A stretch of 27,303 bases of DNA from JAFLCA01 sp041907145 (GCA_041907145.1 JAYRHW010000160.1:1-27303), one strand, 5' to 3'; positions 15,303 through 23,185 are shown, counted from the first letter of the stretch. The notes: generated by a model not told the origin, from the sequence alone. Numbers and translations are program-made.

Positions 15303-17219
15303 TCAGGCCCTTCCCAATAGGCTAAGCACCAGTTGCGGCTGTAGGTTGGCTTGCGCAAGCACAGCTGCGCCCGTTTGCTGCAGAATTCTCTGCCGCATCA
15401 AATTTGCCGACTCGAAAGCAATATCAGCATCCATTATTCGGGAACGAGCCGAATCATAGTTTAGCTTGGTGGCACTCAAAAGATTGGCGGCAATCTGCAA
15501 GCGACTTTGCGCGGAGCCGATGTTGCCGACCTCGGTGTTGATATTATTCAACAGGGCATCAAGGACCGTCAGAGCGGTTCGCGCCCCAGTCTGCGTAGTC
15601 AAATCGAGATTGGAAATCTGACTCGTAGTGGTCGTCGTATTCGTGGTAGTCGCTTGGGTGACGGTAGAAAGCGCCCAGCCGTAACCCTGACCGGAAGTGC
15701 CTCCAGTAAATACATCCATCAGGCCATCCTGATTGATATCAAAGAGCTCCAAGGTGGCCGGATCGCCGACACCAGCGAAATTCTGAGCAGTTTTAAAGCT
15801 AAAGCCCCCGTTGCTCAGAAGCACGGCAATTTCGTGGGATTGAGTTCCCACAATATCCAACGCGCCGTCCCCATTGACATCGCCAATTCTAAGAGCCGAA
15901 CCGCTCTTTAGCGTCGTAGTGAAACTTGGCGCGCCAAAATTGAGAGTTGATGCCTGTGAGTGGGCATAAACATCTCCATTGGAGTTCAGATAGACAAGAT
16001 CATCATTGCCGTCATTGTTGAGGTCGGCCATGGCAAGCGAATTCAGCGCATAGTCGGAGACGGCGATAGTTGAAGCCAGTGAGAATCCGCCTGCCGTATC
16101 GTTTTGATAGACGCCCACCCAGCCCTTGTTGCCCGTGCCCACTACAAAATCGTCATAACCATCGTGATCTAAATCCCGCACAACCATGTTGGCGGTTACC
16201 GCGCCAGCAAGAGTGGCAACCGTTCCAGCGGATTTGAAAGTCCCATCGCCCATGCCGTGTAGCATTGTAATGGACGTGCCGCCATCGAGGATGACCAGAT
16301 CCACGACCCCGTCCTTATTGTAGTCTCCCACCTGCACATCGGTGGCCGAGGTATTTGCTCCGGAGAAGGAAGCTCTTGTCGTGACCTTACCGGTGCCCTC
16401 GCCTTGCGCGACTTGCATGGTCTTTGAACCCGTCTTGTAAAAGAGGATATCAGCGTAGCCATCTCCGTTGAAGTCGGCGATCCTGGACTGATCCGCGGAG
16501 AAACTGAGTGTCGGCGCGGAACCAGCTTCAAGCGTGCCATCTGACTTAATAACCATAATGGTGGGCTTGTTGGTGTTTTCAGTTTCAACAAAGTAGTTAA
16601 ATCCATCAGCGATCGCCCCTCCATTCCCGACCGAAATTCCGGTGGTTGGGGCGCCAAATGAAGTGAAGCTTCCAAGGGCATAATCCCCTCCGCTGGTCGT
16701 TGAAGTTGTCGTGCTAGTGCTGATCGCCGAGCCAATGCCGAAATCAAGGCCGGATCCAGGTCCCTGGCCAGCTTGAATATGCAAGGTACCGAACGTGCCG
16801 CTCAGCAGGCTGCGTCCATTGAACGTAGTAGTCTGCGTGATACGGTTGTACTCGGCGACTAAGGCATTTGCTTCGCCATTTAAGGACTGGCGCTGACGCG
16901 CACTATAAGAACCGTTAGCTGCCTGTGTCGCGAGTTCCTTCATCCTCGTTACCAAGGTACTGAGCTGTGAGAGACCTCCTGCGGCGACATTCAAGGTACT
17001 TATGCCGTCATTGACGTTGCGAATTCCAGCTCCATAGATTCTAGACTTGGCTTCGAGGCTCGATGCGACCGCCAGACCGGCAGCATCGTCGCTTGCATGG
17101 TTGATGCGCATACCAGTACTGAGCCGCTCTAATGAGCGGAGGAACGACACCTCGGCCTGCTGCAGCAGACGCTGCGCCATCAGCGAGGAAATATTCGTAC
17201 CGGTACTAATTCGCGCCAA
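15303..17219 (-). CDS. Flagellin with an inserted FG-GAP/VCBS-type beta-propeller
   Basis: The flagellar filament subunit, 638 residues. Residues 1-145 are a canonical flagellin N-terminus (RISTGTNISSLMAQ, then LERLSTGMRINHASDDAAGLA, and NDGISTLNVAAGG). Residues 537-638 are the canonical C-terminus (NIGSAQSRLQIAANLL, AQANLQPQLVLSLLG). Between them, in place of the usual D2/D3, a Ser/Thr-rich linker (165-177) leads into about 345 residues carrying six D-x-[ND]-x-DG-x-x-D motifs. Their first Asp residues are D249, D299, D349, D399, D447 and D494, nearly 50 apart. This is the signature of Ca-binding FG-GAP/VCBS beta-propeller blades; with the blade-like stretch before D249 there is room for seven. 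A mirror Thr-rich linker (523-533) returns to D1. The start is TTG 17219, because an in-frame TAG lies two codons upstream and the conserved N-terminus begins here. No other flagellar gene is nearby. Confidence 0.93.
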   Translation of the reverse strand: MARISTGTNISSLMAQRLLQQAEVSFLRSLERLSTGMRINHASDDAAGLAVASSLEAKSRIYGAGIRNVNDGISTLNVAAGGLSQLSTLVTRMKELATQAANGSYSARQRQSLNGEANALVAEYNRITQTTTFNGRSLLSGTFGTLHIQAGQGPGSGLDFGIGSAISTSTTTSTTSGGDYALGSFTSFGAPTTGISVGNGGAIADGFNYFVETENTNKPTIMVIKSDGTLEAGSAPTLSFSADQSRIADFNGDGYADILFYKTGSKTMQVAQGEGTGKVTTRASFSGANTSATDVQVGDYNKDGVVDLVILDGGTSITMLHGMGDGTFKSAGTVATLAGAVTANMVVRDLDHDGYDDFVVGTGNKGWVGVYQNDTAGGFSLASTIAVSDYALNSLAMADLNNDGNDDLVYLNSNGDVYAHSQASTLNFGAPSFTTTLKSGSALRIGDVNGDGALDIVGTQSHEIAVLLSNGGFSFKTAQNFAGVGDPATLELFDINQDGLMDVFTGGTSGQGYGWALSTVTQATTTNTTTTTSQISNLDLTTQTGARTALTVLDALLNNINTEVGNIGSAQSRLQIAANLLSATKLNYDSARSRIMDADIAFESANLMRQRILQQTGAAVLAQANLQPQLVLSLLGRA

Positions 17220-17257
17220 AATCTAAAGTTCCAAAAATAAAATTTCTCCAAATCGAT

Positions 17258-17265
17258 AAATCGGC
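17258..17265 (-). promoter_or_regulatory. Possible sigma28 (FliA) -10 element of the flagellin
   Basis: On the minus strand the sequence GCCGATTT matches six of eight positions of the FliA -10 consensus GCCGATAA and lies about 40 bases before the TTG start, a sensible leader length. The -35 region at the expected spacing (around TACCAAA) is a poor match to TAAA, so the assignment is tentative. No sigma54 GG/GC signature was seen. Confidence 0.35.
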
Positions 17266-17434
17266 AGAATCACTATGTTTTGGTACCTAAATCTGGAGTT
17301 CAGGTGGAAATTGTGGTCACGCGAGGAGGTCGACCCAGGCTTCTAAGCCAATACCGACGATAAGCGACAGGAATCTAGGAAAAATGATTAGGAAAAAGTC
17401 GTAGAGCGATGGCTACTGGAGCTTTGCGCCTCGA

Positions 17435-18043
17435 CTAGTGATCTGACCACTCGAGAATATGCTCGGGACGCTCCTGACAATGTCCACAGAATCGAGCGCA
17501 ATTAGCGAGAAAAATCTCGCGCTTTGGCAATCCGGAATTCCAAAGCACCTGCTCAGGCAGCAGCGCATACAGGGCTTCGTCATCTCGCACCGTGCGTCCA
17601 TCAAACCCCTTGCGTTGATGCGACTCGATACCTGCGGTGAGTTCGCTAAGCTTCCTTGTCAGCTCATCTTCGGTGTTGCCAGCGAGATCGTCATTGGCAT
17701 AGACAGGCAACTGCAAGATTCTCTCAGCACTGCTCACACTGGGATCTCCCGTACCCTGCTCGTGAGCACGTTGGCGATGATCCCAAAAATGTTCACAACG
17801 GTTGAGAAATTCCTCCGGCTTGGGCACGACTGGCAAACTAATATCCCCTCCAGCCGCTTTGTAGAGGCGCTCGTCATCGACCCAGCAGCGGTAATCGCTG
17901 ATTTGGGCACGGTGATAGCGAATGGCATCACGAAGATCAATAATCCGCTCAAGTGTGCTGTGCGGATCTCCGGCACACGAAGAGCCGGTTATGGAAGGGT
18001 TATGGCTACTCATTGACTCCGTTCTCCAGGCGCAGTCTGTCAT
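17435..18043 (-). CDS. Protein of unknown function with an internal domain duplication
   Basis: No family recognised. The 202-residue product has two copies of one domain of about 64 residues: L31-E95 and L132-E194. Shared positions are His44/His142, DDE-x-LY at 56-61 and 154-159, and a C-terminal FLxxCxxFxxHxQ at 79-91 and 178-190. The offset is a constant 98-99 residues. Conserved Cys and His could bind a metal or simply pack the core. There is no signal peptide or membrane segment, so it is probably cytoplasmic. The start is uncertain: ATG 18043 has AGG directly before it, while ATG 18013 (residue 11) has TGGAG about 10 bases and GGAG 3 bases upstream and may be the true start. It is divergent from the protease gene at 18173 and does not share an operon with the flagellin. 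Confidence 0.72.
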   Translation of the reverse strand: MTDCAWRTESMSSHNPSITGSSCAGDPHSTLERIIDLRDAIRYHRAQISDYRCWVDDERLYKAAGGDISLPVVPKPEEFLNRCEHFWDHRQRAHEQGTGDPSVSSAERILQLPVYANDDLAGNTEDELTRKLSELTAGIESHQRKGFDGRTVRDDEALYALLPEQVLWNSGLPKREIFLANCARFCGHCQERPEHILEWSDH

Positions 18044-18172
18044 CCTGGGCCAGCAGACTCTAACAGATTACTAAAAATTGCATCAAATTCGACGAAATAC
18101 CAAGAGGTTAAGCAACTTTCTGGTCGAAATATCGATACCAGTGAGATACAACAATGGAGGAGCAAATCTGTT

Positions 18173-18532
18173 ATGGGATTGTCGTTTGCGGAAATGAAGG
18201 TGGCGCCAGATCGTACGCTGGCAAATGCAGCCTCTGTACGATTCCTCGTTGATTCAGGTGCTGAATATTCGGTTGTCCCCCGCACCGTCCTCTCCGGCAT
18301 GGGGATTTCTCCTTACCGCGTCGTCAAAATAGTTTTGGCCGACGGACAGACGCTAGAGCGCGAGGCAGCGGACGCTTACTTTGAATATTTGGGTGAACGC
18401 GCTCCTTCCCCGGTTATATTTGGCGAAGAAGCAGACGAGCTTCTTCTCGGGGTCGTCACGCTTGAAAATTTGGGCTTTATGCTCGACCCATTGCAACGAC
18501 GAATTATCAAACGTAAAGTTTTGCGAGGTTAG
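18173..18532 (+). CDS. Retropepsin-like aspartic protease (clan AA), single domain
   Basis: A 119-residue protein with the hydrophobic-hydrophobic-D-S/T-G-A active-site motif as FLVDSGAEYSVVP (24-36), Asp27 being the catalytic residue. The second conserved element LLLGVVTLENLGFMLDP (about 90-106) matches the ILG-x-x-x-L-x-x-x-x-x-x-DP ending of bacterial retropepsin-like proteases. Only one Asp lobe is present, so activity would require a homodimer, as in retroviral proteases. No signal peptide or membrane anchor is visible, so the substrate is presumably cytoplasmic. GGAGGAG at 18156-18162 is a good Shine-Dalgarno 10 bases before the ATG. The gene is divergent from the duplicated-domain gene and stops only 4 bases from the convergent permease gene. 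No retroelement genes are near it. Confidence 0.82.
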   Translation: MGLSFAEMKVAPDRTLANAASVRFLVDSGAEYSVVPRTVLSGMGISPYRVVKIVLADGQTLEREAADAYFEYLGERAPSPVIFGEEADELLLGVVTLENLGFMLDPLQRRIIKRKVLRG

Positions 18533-18536
18533 GATC

Positions 18537-19100
18537 CTAGCCCTTCTCCGACCAGCGCCTTGCCCCGTATGCAGAAGACACGAGGTACACGAAATAGAGC
18601 AGCGTCGTGGGCCACATCTCCTTCCAAGCGTAGAGCGTGACGGCAAGCACATTCACGGCAACCCAATAGTGCCAGCCCTCTAAAATCTTGCGAGCGGTGA
18701 GCAGTGTCGCTATCAAGCTAAAAATACTCATCAGCGCGTCGCCCCAAGCATTCCAAAATCCACCAAACTGCGAAAGGAATTCGGCAAAGCATGCCGAGAC
18801 TAACAAACCAAAGGCTATCCAGCGGACATGCAGAAGCACGGGGATGCGATGTACTGCTAACTCCTGGGCCGGAGATTTCCCCCAAGCATGCCAGCCGTAT
18901 GCCCCACTCGCCGCAAAGAAAAACTGCATTCCGGCATAAAGATACAGCTGTTGATGCGCTAGCACCGGCACATAGGCAAACGCTGAAACAATATAGAAGA
19001 TCCAGCACTCGCGACGCTGATAGACCGCAAGAAAAAGGTATGCCAGCCCCGTGAGGACGCCGAGGCACTCAAAGAGGGAATAAGTCGTCTCGCCTAGCAT
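18537..19100 (-). CDS. pnuT: PnuC-family permease, probable thiamine transporter PnuT
   Basis: A 187-residue polytopic inner-membrane protein with about seven hydrophobic helices. The family pattern includes LGVLTGLAYLFLAV near the start, QLYLYAGMQFFFAASGAYGWHAW in the middle (the Q and W positions used for vitamin binding in PnuC proteins), and WHYWVAVNVLAVTLYAWKEMW near the end. PnuC members import nicotinamide riboside or other vitamins by facilitated diffusion. Here the gene is translationally coupled (TGATG) to a TonB-dependent receptor under a TPP riboswitch, which argues for thiamine, as described for pnuT. I choose ATG 19100; a longer frame to 19256 lies inside the receptor gene and adds no membrane-protein sequence. 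The 3' end is 4 bases from the convergent protease gene. Confidence 0.88.
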   Translation of the reverse strand: MLGETTYSLFECLGVLTGLAYLFLAVYQRRECWIFYIVSAFAYVPVLAHQQLYLYAGMQFFFAASGAYGWHAWGKSPAQELAVHRIPVLLHVRWIAFGLLVSACFAEFLSQFGGFWNAWGDALMSIFSLIATLLTARKILEGWHYWVAVNVLAVTLYAWKEMWPTTLLYFVYLVSSAYGARRWSEKG

Positions 19101-21202
19101 CAGAAGTAAAAGTTGACTGTGGTGCCAAATGCCCGAGGATCCCCGCGCTGCACATACTCTTTGGAAGGATAATCCGGAGGCTCCACGCCGAAAAAGAACC
19201 CTCGCACATCGTATCTCCGGTTGAGCAGATTCCTGCCCCATAGCGTCCAGGACCAACGTTCACCTCGATACCCTACACCGGCATTTAGTAATTGGTAAGC
19301 GCTCGATTGTGCGCTGTTGCTGTCATCAAAATAGAATTTATCTTTGCCAACCAGGTCCGCGCGTAGAAACCAGCCCTGAGTAAGCGAATAGCGTCCGCCC
19401 AGAGTATAGCTCCAGGTTGGCGCATGCGACTGTTCCCGACCATCGAGCGAAGCATTTTCTTCAGGAACAGAAGCATACTTGGTCGGATTTAACGAACCGT
19501 TTGTATAAAGCTGCAGGCGATCACTGACCTTCACCCGGATTGTTCCCTCTACTCCCGCGGTGTACGCCTCAGCAGCGCTCTTGGTCACATAGGTGAAAGC
19601 CAAAGGATCATTTGGATCATTTTGGAAGGCGAATTTGAGCTGCGCATCGCTGCGGCGCGCATAAAACGTCGCCAGTTCCCCCTGCACGCGCCCCTGCCAG
19701 GAGCTGCCCTTGAGGCCAGCCTCAAAATTCCAAAGATACTCCGGCCCATAGAGCCTCGACTCTTCCGAAACCCTGGTTCCCGGATTAAAACCTCCGCCCT
19801 TATAGCCGCGCGCTGCGGTAATATAGCCGCGAATATTCTCCTCAATGTCGTGGGCCAAGGAGATACTCCCGCCATACATAGTATGCCCTGCAGTTAGATC
19901 CGCGGGATTTGAGTCGCTATAGTCCATCAGCCGCCGCTCAGCGCGAAGGCCGCCGGTCAAGGAGGTGCCGCGAACAACCGGTACTTCCAGCTCCAAGAAA
20001 CCGGCTCCCGTACGCGCCTCGTAGTCGCTATCTAAGTCACGATAGGGAGTTTGCTCGAAGTAGTCCCGGATACGCGAACGCTCATGCAAGTCCTGGTAGT
20101 ATGCGCCAGTCACCCAGCGCAGAGATTCTCCATGAATATAGTTTTCAGGCTCGTTCTTAATTCTGAGTTCTTGCGAAAACGAATGTCTACCCCGGTTGGT
20201 GCGCGAAAAATAATCATACGGATCAAAGGGCGACCAAAAGCTATTGTTGCCCCAATCTCCGTCATAGCTGTACGTCTGGTCGGAATGCAGCAAAGACGTA
20301 ACTGACTCCAGGGCAACCTCGGTCGAAAGTTTTGCTTCTCCTTTCAGCGAACCGGCATTCAAACGAACATCGTCCTGACCGGGGCGATCGGAGTACGTCG
20401 TGAAGCCATTATAAATACTGAAGGCGTCGTAGCCGGAATTATTTTCGACATTAAGATAGGTGGCCGTAAACTTTATATCGGTGCTGGGTTCCAAGACAAC
20501 CTTTAGTCGAGAAGTCCTCTCCTGACGTCTGTTCGTGTCGTCTTCGCTTAGATAAACATTATTTCGAAATCCGTTCTCAGAAAGATAGGAGGTGGAAAAT
20601 CGCAACCGCAATTTCCCGTTGGTTCCACTCACCGGTCCTGACACTACCGCGGCCACTGTCCCCAGCTCATCATTGCCGATACCGGCCTCCGCCTGGCCGG
20701 CAAATGCAGGGCTAGGGTCAGCCGAGTGAAGGTTGATGGCACCAGCCAGAGCACTCGCGCCAAATCGAGTTGCCTGCGGCCCGCGCAACACCTCGAGTTG
20801 ATCAATATCGAACAGCGAACTGACGATACCGAGACCGGAAAGGTCAATGTCATCGATAATCACACCCACCGATGGATTCGGCGCTCCCTCATACTGCTCG
20901 AATTCCCCCACGCCGCGAATCTGGAAGAAGCGCGGCCGCGCCGTACCTCCCGCGAAGTTCAATCCCGGAATCAAATCGAATACATCGACTGCATTCGACG
21001 CTCCTCGGTCGAGCATTTGATTATTTTCGATAACCGTCGCACTGCCAGGCAAATCAAAGAGCGTAAGATGCCTCGATGCCCCGCGCACAAAAATCTCGGT
21101 GGGGGCATCCTGGTTGAGACTGAGCGAATCGGCCAAAGCCGGCGCGGAAATGAAACTGATCGCTATAGAAAGGCAGACGAATATCGACGAACGGAACTGC
21201 AT
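19100..21202 (-). CDS. TonB-dependent outer-membrane receptor, probable thiamine uptake
   Basis: A 700-residue receptor. A Sec signal peptide covers about 1-24. The plug domain follows, with TEIFVRG near the N-terminus as a candidate TonB box, then LPGSATVIENNQM, the IRGVGEFEQYEGAP stretch, VDDIDL-like IIDDIDLSG and the signature IDQLEVLRGPQATRFGASALAGAINL (about 133-158). The rest is barrel, with alternating hydrophobic strands and many aromatic residues, ending GTTVNFYF with the terminal Phe expected for BAM-dependent insertion. The start ATG 21202 has GGGAGGAGGA just upstream, which is also the 3' end of a TPP riboswitch. The coupled downstream permease makes a two-step path: thiamine or a derivative crosses the outer membrane with TonB energy, then the inner membrane by PnuT. 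Substrate is inferred from the riboswitch. Confidence 0.92.
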   Translation of the reverse strand: MQFRSSIFVCLSIAISFISAPALADSLSLNQDAPTEIFVRGASRHLTLFDLPGSATVIENNQMLDRGASNAVDVFDLIPGLNFAGGTARPRFFQIRGVGEFEQYEGAPNPSVGVIIDDIDLSGLGIVSSLFDIDQLEVLRGPQATRFGASALAGAINLHSADPSPAFAGQAEAGIGNDELGTVAAVVSGPVSGTNGKLRLRFSTSYLSENGFRNNVYLSEDDTNRRQERTSRLKVVLEPSTDIKFTATYLNVENNSGYDAFSIYNGFTTYSDRPGQDDVRLNAGSLKGEAKLSTEVALESVTSLLHSDQTYSYDGDWGNNSFWSPFDPYDYFSRTNRGRHSFSQELRIKNEPENYIHGESLRWVTGAYYQDLHERSRIRDYFEQTPYRDLDSDYEARTGAGFLELEVPVVRGTSLTGGLRAERRLMDYSDSNPADLTAGHTMYGGSISLAHDIEENIRGYITAARGYKGGGFNPGTRVSEESRLYGPEYLWNFEAGLKGSSWQGRVQGELATFYARRSDAQLKFAFQNDPNDPLAFTYVTKSAAEAYTAGVEGTIRVKVSDRLQLYTNGSLNPTKYASVPEENASLDGREQSHAPTWSYTLGGRYSLTQGWFLRADLVGKDKFYFDDSNSAQSSAYQLLNAGVGYRGERWSWTLWGRNLLNRRYDVRGFFFGVEPPDYPSKEYVQRGDPRAFGTTVNFYF

Positions 21203-21343
21203 AATCCTCCTCCCTACGCTGGCATTGTCCAGATCAGGTGCTAGGAGCGCGTTGCAAAAAAACTAACTCTGCTGTGCGCTCTAAGGGTTTCGCTCCGCAT
21301 GAGCGTCTCAGGCCAGTGGCCTCCCCTGGGGTCAACAGAGATT
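21203..21343 (-). promoter_or_regulatory. TPP riboswitch (THI element)
   Basis: On the minus strand the conserved core is plain. GGGG then AGGCC-ACU-GGCCU form P2 and P3. CUGAGA follows, then a short stem CGCUC/GAGCG and ACCCUU closing P2. ACCUGAUCUGGACAAUGCC and AGCGUAGGGA form P4/P5, one base away from the usual GAUCUGGAUAAUGCCAGCG. The 3' end runs straight into GGAGGA and the ATG at 21202. A P1 stem using AAUCU (about 21339-21343) with GGAUU (21203-21207) would place the Shine-Dalgarno in the ligand-stabilised fold, so control is probably at translation initiation. An extra hairpin sits between ACCCUU and ACCUGAUC. Confidence 0.93.
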
Positions 21344-21373
21344 TAGACTAGAAGGATGAGAATTGCAACAGCT

Positions 21374-21844
21374 CTACCGCAGGGCCGCGTCTATCTCGGC
21401 GGGATTGTAACCAGAGATGATCTTGGTACCGATCCGAGTCACCGGTACTCCCGCTCCCATACTAAAGGATCGCAGAAGCTTGGCCCCCTGAGGATTTTTT
21501 TCGATATCATAGCGAGCATAGGAGATGCCGCGATCCTGCAGGTGCTTCTCGAGCTTTTTGCAATAGGGACACCACGAAGTAACAAAGACCTCGACTCGAC
21601 GGCTGCCGGACTTTGCTGCCAGAGTACCACTTGCCGCTGAGGGCTTATAGAGGACATTGGGCGACTTTGTAATTGCGCCCAATTTAGGCTTTAGATTGAT
21701 GGTGCCGCGGAACTGCTCCGGAACTTTATTCGCACCTTCTACGTAATGCACCGTGCCCTTTGCATCGGTGTAGGTTACCACCTCCGCCCAGGAAGTTTGC
21801 GCTGTGAAGGCCAGGACGAGACTAAGGAGAGCGCGTAATATCAT
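21374..21844 (-). CDS. Exported DUF4124-glutaredoxin-like protein
   Basis: A 156-residue protein with a signal peptide (1-20, cleavage near SWA-EV). A short DUF4124-type segment follows (VVTYTDAKGTVHYVEGANKVPEQFR, in parts 22-46), which is common in envelope proteins. The C-terminal glutaredoxin fold (about 83-156) has the dithiol site C92-P-Y-C95, cis-Pro-type GVPVTRIG and GYNPAEIDAAL. It would be a periplasmic thiol-disulfide oxidoreductase, reducing or isomerising disulfides, but periplasmic glutaredoxins need a reductant that is not encoded here. The ATG lies 11 bases after the stop of the serine hydrolase gene, so the two are co-transcribed. The stop is about 30 bases from the downstream TPP riboswitch, so that riboswitch's promoter may lie within this gene's 3' end. 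Confidence 0.88.
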   Translation of the reverse strand: MILRALLSLVLAFTAQTSWAEVVTYTDAKGTVHYVEGANKVPEQFRGTINLKPKLGAITKSPNVLYKPSAASGTLAAKSGSRRVEVFVTSWCPYCKKLEKHLQDRGISYARYDIEKNPQGAKLLRSFSMGAGVPVTRIGTKIISGYNPAEIDAALR

Positions 21845-21855
21845 TTGAAGTCAAG

Positions 21856-23031
21856 CTAGTTGCCCTGCACGGCTCGTACTACAGCCTCATGCAGCTGAGG
21901 TCGGAAGTTTCTAATCTTCTTGTTGGCGCGCGAGGGGTGCACCCGATTCGACACCAAGACTATGTCGATTGCCTGCTGGGGCTCGAGCCACAGCGAGCAG
22001 CCGGTAAATCCGCAGATTCCGATTGCGTTCTTACTGAGTTTTGCCGGCTGCATACCATTCTCCTCGCTCGGAGAGTCCCAACCCAGCCGCCAAGCGGACT
22101 CACCTCCGGTTTCACCGGGCGCCCAAAATACATCTAAAACATTTCGTGAAATAAAATTGCTCTGTCGGTGGAAAGACGCCAGAAGTTCCCGCGCGAAAAC
22201 ATGCAGGTCGAAAGCGGTCGAGAAAACCCCTGAATGCCCTGCTATCCCTCCCATAGCCCAGGCATTGTCATCGTGTACCTCGCCGCACAGCATGCGCTTG
22301 CGCCATGAACACTCCTCGGTGGGAGCAATCAGATCGGTTACCGGATGAATTCCGCGTCGGCGAACCATCGAGAGGTCGATAAAACTGGTGCTCTTGAGAC
22401 CTAATGGCTGGAAAACAAAACGCTGCGCAGCTTTTTCAAGCCCAAGTCCGGTAAGAACCTCGACAAGATGGCCTAACAAAATGAAGCCGACATCGCTATA
22501 CACCTGCTTACCGCCCGGCGCATACTTCAGCTCGGCACGGTTGATTTGGTTGTACACAAAATCACGTGCGCCCCTGCTAGTAAGTATTCCCATACGCGCT
22601 CCGGCATTCTCCCGCAGCAGATCCTCATAGAACGGCAACCAGTGCGGCAGTCCCGAGCGGTGAGACAATACTTGAGCAATAGTAATGGGAGACTTTCCGA
22701 AAACTCCGAACGGCTGGATATAACGGCTGATGCGATCATCGAGGCGAATCTGGTTAGCTTCGATAAGCTTCATCAGAATGGTGGTCGTAATGAGCACTTC
22801 GGTCAGTGAAGCGATATCAAAGACGGTATCGATGGTCATCGGTAATGGGTTGGGGTTCTTGCTGGACTCGAGTGACTTGAATCCGACCGCCTCGCGATGG
22901 ACAATTTGTCCTCCCTTGCCCACCGTTAAAACGGCTCCAGGGAAAACGCCTTCGTCCACGGCCCGCTTCATCAAAGCAGAAACTTCGGCGAAGGACTCAA
23001 CACTGGACGATTTGGCGTGCGCAAGCTGCAT
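21856..23031 (-). CDS. Serine hydrolase, beta-lactamase/esterase family (PF00144), altered SxxK motif
   Basis: A 391-residue protein of the class-C beta-lactamase-like family (peptidases, esterases such as EstB). The family stretch is DTVFDIASLTEVLITT (68-83): Ser75 is the nucleophile position, but the third residue after it, normally the catalytic Lys, is Glu78 (codon GAA, plus-strand bases 22798-22800). The Tyr-motif equivalent is VYSDVGFILLG, and the third motif is GFTGCSLWLEP in place of the usual GFTGT/HTG. The ending VSNRVHPSR is typical of the family. There is no obvious signal peptide. The start ATG has AGGTAG just upstream. The Lys-to-Glu change would be expected to abolish standard activity unless another base compensates; a sequencing error is possible. 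It is followed by the glutaredoxin-like gene in the same direction. Confidence 0.87.
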   Translation of the reverse strand: MQLAHAKSSSVESFAEVSALMKRAVDEGVFPGAVLTVGKGGQIVHREAVGFKSLESSKNPNPLPMTIDTVFDIASLTEVLITTTILMKLIEANQIRLDDRISRYIQPFGVFGKSPITIAQVLSHRSGLPHWLPFYEDLLRENAGARMGILTSRGARDFVYNQINRAELKYAPGGKQVYSDVGFILLGHLVEVLTGLGLEKAAQRFVFQPLGLKSTSFIDLSMVRRRGIHPVTDLIAPTEECSWRKRMLCGEVHDDNAWAMGGIAGHSGVFSTAFDLHVFARELLASFHRQSNFISRNVLDVFWAPGETGGESAWRLGWDSPSEENGMQPAKLSKNAIGICGFTGCSLWLEPQQAIDIVLVSNRVHPSRANKKIRNFRPQLHEAVVRAVQGN

Positions 23032-23185
23032 AACTACCTATGATTGATCGTGGGGATGTAGTCTAAGCCAGCAACCCTCACTCATCAACAAGGTAATCGC
23101 AGGTTCAACCTGATGTGCTGTGAATAGCTTCGATAAGTGCCCAGGAATGAAGCACACCTTTTTTCAATTTTTTTCTTGATAGTTG

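Noticed and set aside
18537..19256. Longer 239-residue form of the permease
   Set aside because: The first 52 residues are coded inside the receptor gene, lack membrane segments and a ribosome-binding site; ATG 19100 gives the normal family length and a TGATG coupling.
21396..21440. A further GTAACC box inside the glutaredoxin-like gene
   Set aside because: The second box is at spacing 17 and reads CGAT, it points away from any start, and it is in coding DNA, so chance is the simpler explanation.
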